Translations under genes and position numbers: made by a program
Assembly: GCA_040758635.1 (NCBI GenBank)
Contig: JBFLVI010000035.1
Location: 1 to 25,216, forward strand
Direction of reading: 5' to 3'
Source: Yes71-27 sp040758635
GTDB lineage: Bacteria > Bacillota > Desulfotomaculia > Desulfotomaculales > Ammonificaceae
DNA length: 25,216 bases
Part shown: one piece after another, positions 21,224 through 25,216 of the stretch
Layout of the letters: every line of letters starts with the position of its first letter
Position numbering within the stretch: the first letter of the stretch is position 1
The notes under the pieces: model-generated
The model's database searches: none
What the model saw: only the letters and a program-made list of their open reading frames with translations
What the model was told of the DNA's origin: nothing

Positions 21224-21229
21224 TAAAAT
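21224..21229 (+). promoter_or_regulatory. Possible -10 box for the rubrerythrin gene
   Basis: TAAAAT lies 35 bases upstream of the rubrerythrin GTG, in an AT-rich patch that includes a second candidate (TAAGAT). The preceding T-run near 21202-21208 gives at best a weak -35. Confidence 0.3.
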
Positions 21230-21264
21230 AAGATCATTAAAAAATGCGGGTAAGGAGGGGGAAG

Positions 21265-21801
21265 GTGAAGGAGCTTAAAGGAACGCGGACCGAGGCCAAT
21301 CTGTGGGCCGCCTTTGCCGGCGAGTCCCAGGCCCGTAACAAGTATACCTATTTCGCCAGCGCGGCCCGCAAGGAAGGCTACGAGCAAATCGCGGCCGTTT
21401 TCCAGGAAACTGCGGATAACGAGAAGGAGCACGCCAAGCGGATTTTCAAGTTTCTGCAGGGCATCGGCTCCACCAGGAGGAATCTTGAGGCCGCTGCCGG
21501 GGGCGAGCACTACGAATGGTCCGCGATGTACCCGGAATTCGCACGGGTGGCCGAGGAAGAAGGGTTTCCCGAAATCGCCGCCGTTCTGCGGAAGATCGCG
21601 GAGGTGGAAAAGCACCACGAAGAGCGCTACAGGGCTCTGCTGCGCAACCTCGAAGAGGGGAAGGTTTTCCGGCGGGAAGAGAGCGTGCGCTGGAAGTGCC
21701 GCAACTGCGGCTACGTTCATGAGGGGCCGGAAGCGCCGGAAGTTTGCCCTTCCTGCGATCACCCCCGGGCCTACTTCGAGCTTCTCTGTGAGAACTATTA
21801 G
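21265..21801 (+). CDS. rbr: Rubrerythrin
   Basis: This 178-aa cytoplasmic peroxide-scavenging protein of anaerobes reduces hydrogen peroxide using a diiron centre and a rubredoxin domain. The ferritin-like domain carries AFAGESQARNKY (E20), E53 and H56 (ETADNEKEH), E81 and E84 (GGEHYEW), and E115 and H118 (EVEKHH). The C-terminal rubredoxin site is C145, C148, C161 and C164 (CRNCG and CPSCD). The length is normal for the short family members. GTG 21265 has AAGGAGGGGG at 21252-21261 and yields the usual KELKGTRTEANL start; the ATG at 21244 lies upstream of that site. Its TAG overlaps the stop of the convergent methyltransferase gene by 3 bases (4-base combined overlap). Confidence 0.96.
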   Translation: MKELKGTRTEANLWAAFAGESQARNKYTYFASAARKEGYEQIAAVFQETADNEKEHAKRIFKFLQGIGSTRRNLEAAAGGEHYEWSAMYPEFARVAEEEGFPEIAAVLRKIAEVEKHHEERYRALLRNLEEGKVFRREESVRWKCRNCGYVHEGPEAPEVCPSCDHPRAYFELLCENY

Positions 21802-22586
21802 CGCGGGTGCTCAAGCTTGCGGGCGAAAACCAGGAAGCCGGTGTGTCCCACCATCCGGTGGTTGGGGCGCACGCTTTTTCCCGCCAGGTGCCAGTCGCGC
21901 AGCAGCACCTCGAGCGTTTCAACGAGGATAAACGCGGCGGTCTGCTTCACCGCGGTGACGAAGGCATCCACCTGGGTGATGGACGGGAGGTAGGCGCACA
22001 CGATGCCGCCGGGCGTGAGGGAACTGCAAAGGGTGTCGATTGCCTGCCACGGTTCGGGTACGTCAAGGAGGGCGCGGTCGAAGTCCCGCTCTTCGATGGG
22101 TTCGTAAACGCTGCCGAGTTTCAGGGCGAGGTTGGGGACTTTCCCCAGGTAGTTCTCCAGGTTTTGCACGGCGTAGTCGAGCATGTCCTGGCGCACATCG
22201 TAAGCTACAACCTGGCCTGTCGGCCCGACGTACCGGAGCACCGCCAGCAGCAAGGCGCCGCTTCCGACGCCGCCCAGCAGCACCCGGCTGCCCGGGAAGA
22301 TGTCGGCCCACATGAGGATAATACCGGTGTCCTTGGGATAAATAATCCCGCTTTTCCGGGGCATATTCATGGTGTAGTCCATCAGGGTCGGGTGAAAGAC
22401 GAAGAATTCCTCGCCGATTGAAGAAACAACGGTAGAGCCCGGATTGGCACCGATGACCCGGTCGTGTTCCACGTACCCCCGGTGGGAATGAAACCGCCCG
22501 CCTGCCTGGAGGCGCTGGAGGTAATACCGGCCCTGCCGGTCTATGAAAACAACCAAGGCTCCTTCTTCAAACACCAAGGTTTCCAC
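21798..22586 (-). CDS. trmI: tRNA (adenine(58)-N(1))-methyltransferase, TrmI type
   Basis: This 262-aa S-adenosylmethionine-dependent methyltransferase of the GCD14/TrmI family makes m1A58 in the T-loop of tRNA. An N-terminal beta domain (to about residue 70) precedes the catalytic fold. Seen are SGIIYPKDTGIILMWADI, a SAM-binding loop GVGSGALLLAVLR, the acidic YDVRQDMLDYAVQNL, the active-site LDVPEPW, and a C-terminal GHTGFLVFARK. The loop begins LGGVGSG where many members have EAGTGSG, a mild deviation. GTG 22586 has AGAGGT immediately before it, so a downstream TTG or GTG (22577 or 22574) may be the real start. Confidence 0.88.
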   Translation of the reverse strand: METLVFEEGALVVFIDRQGRYYLQRLQAGGRFHSHRGYVEHDRVIGANPGSTVVSSIGEEFFVFHPTLMDYTMNMPRKSGIIYPKDTGIILMWADIFPGSRVLLGGVGSGALLLAVLRYVGPTGQVVAYDVRQDMLDYAVQNLENYLGKVPNLALKLGSVYEPIEERDFDRALLDVPEPWQAIDTLCSSLTPGGIVCAYLPSITQVDAFVTAVKQTAAFILVETLEVLLRDWHLAGKSVRPNHRMVGHTGFLVFARKLEHPR

Positions 22587-22691
22587 CTCTGACCTGTGGG
22601 TGCTGATACTCTGTAAAGTTTACCACAGGCCGCAGGGAAAAGCCAGTCGGCGGTCCGGAAGCGGCGGCGGAGTTCTTGCGGAGGTTGAAGC

Positions 22692-22721
22692 TTGCCGCGG
22701 GGGAGGAGACCGGCTTATAAT
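22692..22721 (+). promoter_or_regulatory. Promoter for the 22760-24334 genes
   Basis: TTGCCG (22692-22697) and TATAAT (22716-22721) are separated by 18 bases, close to the sigma-A consensus, and lie 38 bases before ATG 22760. The T-rich stretch TAAAATAAAA follows before the AGGAGG. Confidence 0.6.
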
Positions 22722-22759
22722 AAAATCTGGTGTAAAATAAAACTTACAGGAGGATCATC

Positions 22760-23122
22760 ATGTACTATCCCTTCTTCGATGTGTGTCCGGTTCCGGCACT
22801 GGAGCCAAACATCATTTCCCTGGTCAAGGAGCGTGAACTTGCTCCCGGCGAGCAGGTCACCTTCGGCGAGTTCAAGAGCACTACGCTGGTGGTCGCTTTC
22901 CGTACTGAAAGCAACGGGCGCTTCCTCCTCTACATGGAGGAACTCCGGGACTCCGAATGGGTGGTGGCGGATAAAACCGCCGGCTACGAGGGGGTCACCC
23001 TGTGGCAGTGCCTCCTTAAGAACCCGGTCTTCCGGGTGCGGGTGAAGAACACCACCCAGGCGCCGATTACCCTGACAATGGACATGAACCTGTTCCAGCC
23101 CCTTTCCCGGAGTGAGGAATAG
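22760..23122 (+). CDS. Conserved-looking hypothetical protein
   Basis: This 120-aa soluble protein has no signal peptide or membrane segment. It starts at ATG with ACAGGAGG at 22746-22753. The sequence alternates polar and hydrophobic residues like a single beta-sandwich (STTLVVAFRTESNGRFLLYM, then VFRVRVKNTTQAPITLTM). I do not recognise a family. Its TAG shares a base with the GTG of the MOSC gene (TAGTG at 23120-23124), so the two are translationally coupled, and a functional link is possible. Confidence 0.75.
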   Translation: MYYPFFDVCPVPALEPNIISLVKERELAPGEQVTFGEFKSTTLVVAFRTESNGRFLLYMEELRDSEWVVADKTAGYEGVTLWQCLLKNPVFRVRVKNTTQAPITLTMDMNLFQPLSRSEE

Positions 23123-23562
23123 TGGGAAAGGTCCTCGGGGTCTGCATAAGCCGGGAGCGCGGGACGGCGAAGCGGAACATCGGGGAAGGGCATTTCCGGG
23201 AAGGGCACGGGTTGGAAGGTGACGCCCACGCGGGCACCCCGCGGGAGGTTACCCTCCTGATGGGTGAGAGTGTGCAAAGGTTTAGTCGGGAACACGGCCT
23301 GGAAGTCACCCCGGGAGACTTCGCCGAGAACATCCTCACCGAGGGGGTCGACCTCGGACGGGTAAAGCCGGGGATGCGGCTCCAGGTGGGCGAGGGGGTA
23401 CTGGAAGTGATCCAAATCGGGAAAGAGGTCAAACCCCACCATTATTCCTTCCACGGCTTCCGGCTCCTGCCCACGGAAGGGGTGTTCTGCCGGGTGGTTG
23501 AAGGGGGCAGGGTCAGGGTCGGCGATCCGGTGACGGTGCTTGATGACTCCGGTACGGCGTGA
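23122..23562 (+). CDS. MOSC-domain protein
   Basis: This 146-aa stand-alone MOSC domain (a fold named after molybdenum cofactor sulfurases) is probably involved in sulfur or metal-cofactor chemistry. The N-terminus (KVLGVCISRERGTAKRNIGE), the EGHGLEGDAHAGTPREV loop, PGDFAENILTEGVDL and a late GRVRVGDPVTV follow the family pattern. Many relatives have a Cys in a GKEC motif, proposed as the sulfur carrier. Here the segment reads GKEVKPHHYSFHGFRLLP, without Cys, although a Cys occurs later in EGVFCRVV. The GTG overlaps the upstream stop. The reading frame overlaps the next gene by 20 bases. Confidence 0.88.
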   Translation: MGKVLGVCISRERGTAKRNIGEGHFREGHGLEGDAHAGTPREVTLLMGESVQRFSREHGLEVTPGDFAENILTEGVDLGRVKPGMRLQVGEGVLEVIQIGKEVKPHHYSFHGFRLLPTEGVFCRVVEGGRVRVGDPVTVLDDSGTA

Positions 23563-24334
23563 AGGACAGGCGGCGGCATTACAAAGGGCCGTTGCTTTTA
23601 TCGGCACCAGCGGCTACAGTTACCCCCACTGGCGGGGGTGTTTTTACCCGAAGGACCTCTCGTCGCGGGAGTGGCTGTCCTTTTACGCGGGTCACTTCCG
23701 CACCGTTGAGCTCAACGTTACCTTCTACCGGCTGCCGCGGAAGAGTACCTTCGAAAAGTGGCGCCGGATGACTCCGCCGGACTTTACCTTTACCTTAAAG
23801 GGCAGCCGTCTCATCACCCACCAGAAGCGTCTGGCCGCACCGGAGGAACCGGTGGCGCTCTTCTTCCAGCACGCCGCCCTGCTCGAAGAGAAGCTCGGCG
23901 TGGTCCTTTGGCAATTGCCGCCGGGCATGCAGGTGGAGCGGGAGCGGTTGGAAGAATTCTGCCGGGTCCTCCGGGAGCACCGGGTTGCGCGGAATGTCCG
24001 GCACGCCTTCGAGTTCCGCCACCGGGACTGTTTCAACCCCAAGATTTACGACGTCCTCCGGCGTTACAATTTCGCGCTCTGCACCGCGGACGGGCCGCGC
24101 TGGCCCTGTGTCGAGGAGGTCACCGCGGATTTCATATATTACCGCTTTCACGGGCACGAGCGGCTTTATGCTTCTTGCTATCCGCCGGAAGTGCTGGCTT
24201 CGTGGGCGGAAAAGATGGCCGCGCATCTTGCCGCGGGCCGTGACGTTTACGCCTATTTCAACAACGATGCCGCCGGCTGCGCTGTGGTCAACGCGCGGGA
24301 ACTGAAGGATCTGATAGCGGCTACAGGCTGTTGA
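23543..24334 (+). CDS. DUF72 (YecE-like) family protein
   Basis: This 263-aa protein belongs to the DUF72 TIM-barrel-like family, of unknown biochemical role. Seen are AFIGTSGYSYPHWRGCFYP, FRTVELNVTFYRLP, FTLKGSRLITHQKRL, GVVLWQLPPGM, HAFEFRHRDC, YYRFHGHERLYASCY, and a final YAYFNNDAAGCAVVNA. The ATG overlaps the MOSC gene by 20 bases, so translation is coupled. A TTG directly before it (23540) is an alternative start. No strong ribosome binding site is visible because the start lies inside coding sequence. Confidence 0.9.
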   Translation: MTPVRREGQAAALQRAVAFIGTSGYSYPHWRGCFYPKDLSSREWLSFYAGHFRTVELNVTFYRLPRKSTFEKWRRMTPPDFTFTLKGSRLITHQKRLAAPEEPVALFFQHAALLEEKLGVVLWQLPPGMQVERERLEEFCRVLREHRVARNVRHAFEFRHRDCFNPKIYDVLRRYNFALCTADGPRWPCVEEVTADFIYYRFHGHERLYASCYPPEVLASWAEKMAAHLAAGRDVYAYFNNDAAGCAVVNARELKDLIAATGC

Positions 24335-24356
24335 GAATAAAGTAGCCGCCAGTTTT
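24317..24356 (+). terminator. Possible terminator overlapping the DUF72 stop
   Basis: GCGGCTAC (24317-24324) and GTAGCCGC (24342-24349) are perfect complements around a 17-base loop that contains the TGA stop, and TTTT follows at 24353-24356. The long loop and the short, offset T-run make it imperfect. The gap on to the convergent gene at 24405 shows nothing else definite. Confidence 0.4.
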
Positions 24357-24404
24357 AAGACAGGGTCCGGCACCATATCGCCGCTATAATTTGTGCGTCT
24401 CCTT

Positions 24405-25070
24405 CTAATACATAGAGTTGGCTATTTCGAGAAGTTGCCCCAGAGGAGTGCCTCCTTCACCCTCCGTTCCAAAGAGGGTATAGATGATGCCGTTCTCCCA
24501 CCAACTGACGAAGCCGGGCCGCGGCTCCTTCATTTCGTGAACGACATTGTAACCTGGCTCCGCGCCAATTCCGGACAGGCCGTTTACCTTTACGAGTACA
24601 GGAAGCTTATCTCCTTTGAAGATACCTGACCTCATGTCTTGCTCCAGTTGTTTTATATATCGTTCACAGTTCGGCGGGTCGGGACGCTGCTCTATCCAGA
24701 GACAGATTCCCGTAACCTCGTCGTTATACGGGACATAGAGCCACCAGAGCTCGGGCGGTCCCTGCTTAACGTAGTAGATCCCTTTGAATTCGCCGCAGAG
24801 CTCGCTTTTAGGCAACCGGAAGTCGAAAGGCACCACCTTTCTGGCTTCCTCTGCAGAGGCAAAATACTCTTGTTCTTTTGCCCACTGCTTGAAAAACTCG
24901 CGGCGCTGCTCGACCGACCTTATGGGCATCGAGAATCCTTCGCCTTCGACGCTCTTACCATTGACATTTGGCGAGAGATCTTTGTTTAGCGTGAGGAAGT
25001 AAAAGCCTGGTACAGCGATCAGAGCCAAAACGCAGAAAGAAATAACCGATATCTTGATGATGGATTTCAT
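24405..25070 (-). CDS. Membrane-anchored hypothetical, possibly DUF4367-like
   Basis: This 221-aa protein has an N-terminal signal anchor (IIKISVISFCVLALIAVPGF at about residues 4-23) and a polar extracytoplasmic remainder. The end reads WWENGIIYTLFGTEGEGG then LLEIANSMY, resembling the C-terminus of DUF4367 proteins, but I cannot confirm this. Cysteines occur at three places (ELCGEF, GICLW, NCERY). The preferred ATG has GGGAGGGAGAAAGGA upstream. A frame extending 38 residues further upstream lacks the anchor-first layout. GC content is visibly lower than in the rest of the window, which suggests recent acquisition. Confidence 0.65.
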   Translation of the reverse strand: MKSIIKISVISFCVLALIAVPGFYFLTLNKDLSPNVNGKSVEGEGFSMPIRSVEQRREFFKQWAKEQEYFASAEEARKVVPFDFRLPKSELCGEFKGIYYVKQGPPELWWLYVPYNDEVTGICLWIEQRPDPPNCERYIKQLEQDMRSGIFKGDKLPVLVKVNGLSGIGAEPGYNVVHEMKEPRPGFVSWWENGIIYTLFGTEGEGGTPLGQLLEIANSMY

Positions 25071-25139
25071 TCCTTTCTCCCTCCCTTCTAAGTTGTGTCC
25101 ATTATGATGGTGTAAAATTGGTGAGGGCTTGAAGCAGGA

Positions 25140-25210
25140 GAGCCACCCCTCCCTCTGGTAGATAAGAAACAACACAAATCTCAACCACCAGGAGGGAGAA
25201 AGGATGGCTC
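25140..25210 (+). promoter_or_regulatory. Imperfect inverted repeat covering an RBS and start codon
   Basis: The left arm (25140-25159) pairs with the right arm (25187-25210) over about 19 base pairs: GAGCCA with TGGCTC, CC with GG, CTCCCTC with GAGGGAG, and TGGT with ACCA. One bulged G (25191) and a small internal loop (AAA on the right) interrupt it, and the apical loop is about 27 bases. The right arm contains AGGAGGG (25190-25196) and ATG 25204, so in mRNA the start would be hidden. As DNA it could be a terminal repeat of an insertion sequence. Confidence 0.6.
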
Positions 25211-25216
25211 ACTACC
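25204..25216 (+). CDS. Start of a gene cut by the window edge
   Basis: ATG GCT CAC TAC begins the frame MAHY, with AGGAGGGAG seven bases upstream, and the window ends after four codons. Some IS30-family transposases begin in a similar way (M-A-x-Y), and the hidden ribosome binding site fits a transposase. Four residues cannot establish a family. Confidence 0.45.

Overview
The window comes from a GC-rich, anaerobic, probably thermophilic or sulfate-reducer/acetogen-like member of the Bacillota (Peptococcaceae or Thermoanaerobacterales relatives such as Ammonifex or Desulfovirgula are my best guess). The reasons are strong GGAGG-type ribosome binding sites with frequent GTG and TTG starts, a rubrerythrin, a surface protein with a copper-amine-oxidase-like C-terminal domain, and short-period intergenic repeats. 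The genus is an inference and was not tested. I saw no tRNA, rRNA or CRISPR array.

Region 1 (about 137-18281, all + strand) is one large metal/tetrapyrrole locus. It opens with a CobN-type chelatase large subunit and a small beta-rich protein. Next come a BtuC/FecCD-type permease, a lipoprotein substrate-binding protein, a secreted surface protein and a BtuD/FecE-type ATPase, which together form an importer. An ABC-2 exporter (NodI/DrrA-like ATPase plus two permeases) follows. The two AAA+ partners of the chelatase come next: a ChlI-ChlD fusion with a VWA domain, and a ChlI with an 11-histidine tail. A second ABC-2 exporter pair (ATPase and permease) ends the locus, followed by a clear rho-independent terminator at 18356-18384. 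The three chelatase subunits plus importer plus two exporters suggest uptake of a metal or tetrapyrrole, ATP-driven metal insertion (or removal), and export or efflux of something. The substrate cannot be read from sequence.

The gene boundaries between 4.6 and 13.5 kb are filled with unusual 7- or 8-nt-period degenerate tandem repeats and nested inverted repeats (4697-4776, 7092-7127, 9534-9575, 9603-9630, 11438-11687, 13258-13431). One of them separates an exporter ATPase from its permeases.

Region 2 (about 18400-24334) is ordinary chromosomal housekeeping: a small frameshifted membrane protein, queA, a small unknown protein, lactate dehydrogenase (-), rubrerythrin, a TrmI-type tRNA methyltransferase (-), a small unknown protein, a MOSC protein and a DUF72 protein. 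Two convergent pairs overlap by exactly 4 bp at their stop codons.

Region 3 (24335-25216) is lower in GC. It holds a membrane-anchored unknown protein (-) and, at the very edge, the first codons of a gene whose ribosome binding site and start codon lie inside a strong imperfect inverted repeat. This could be the left end of an insertion sequence.
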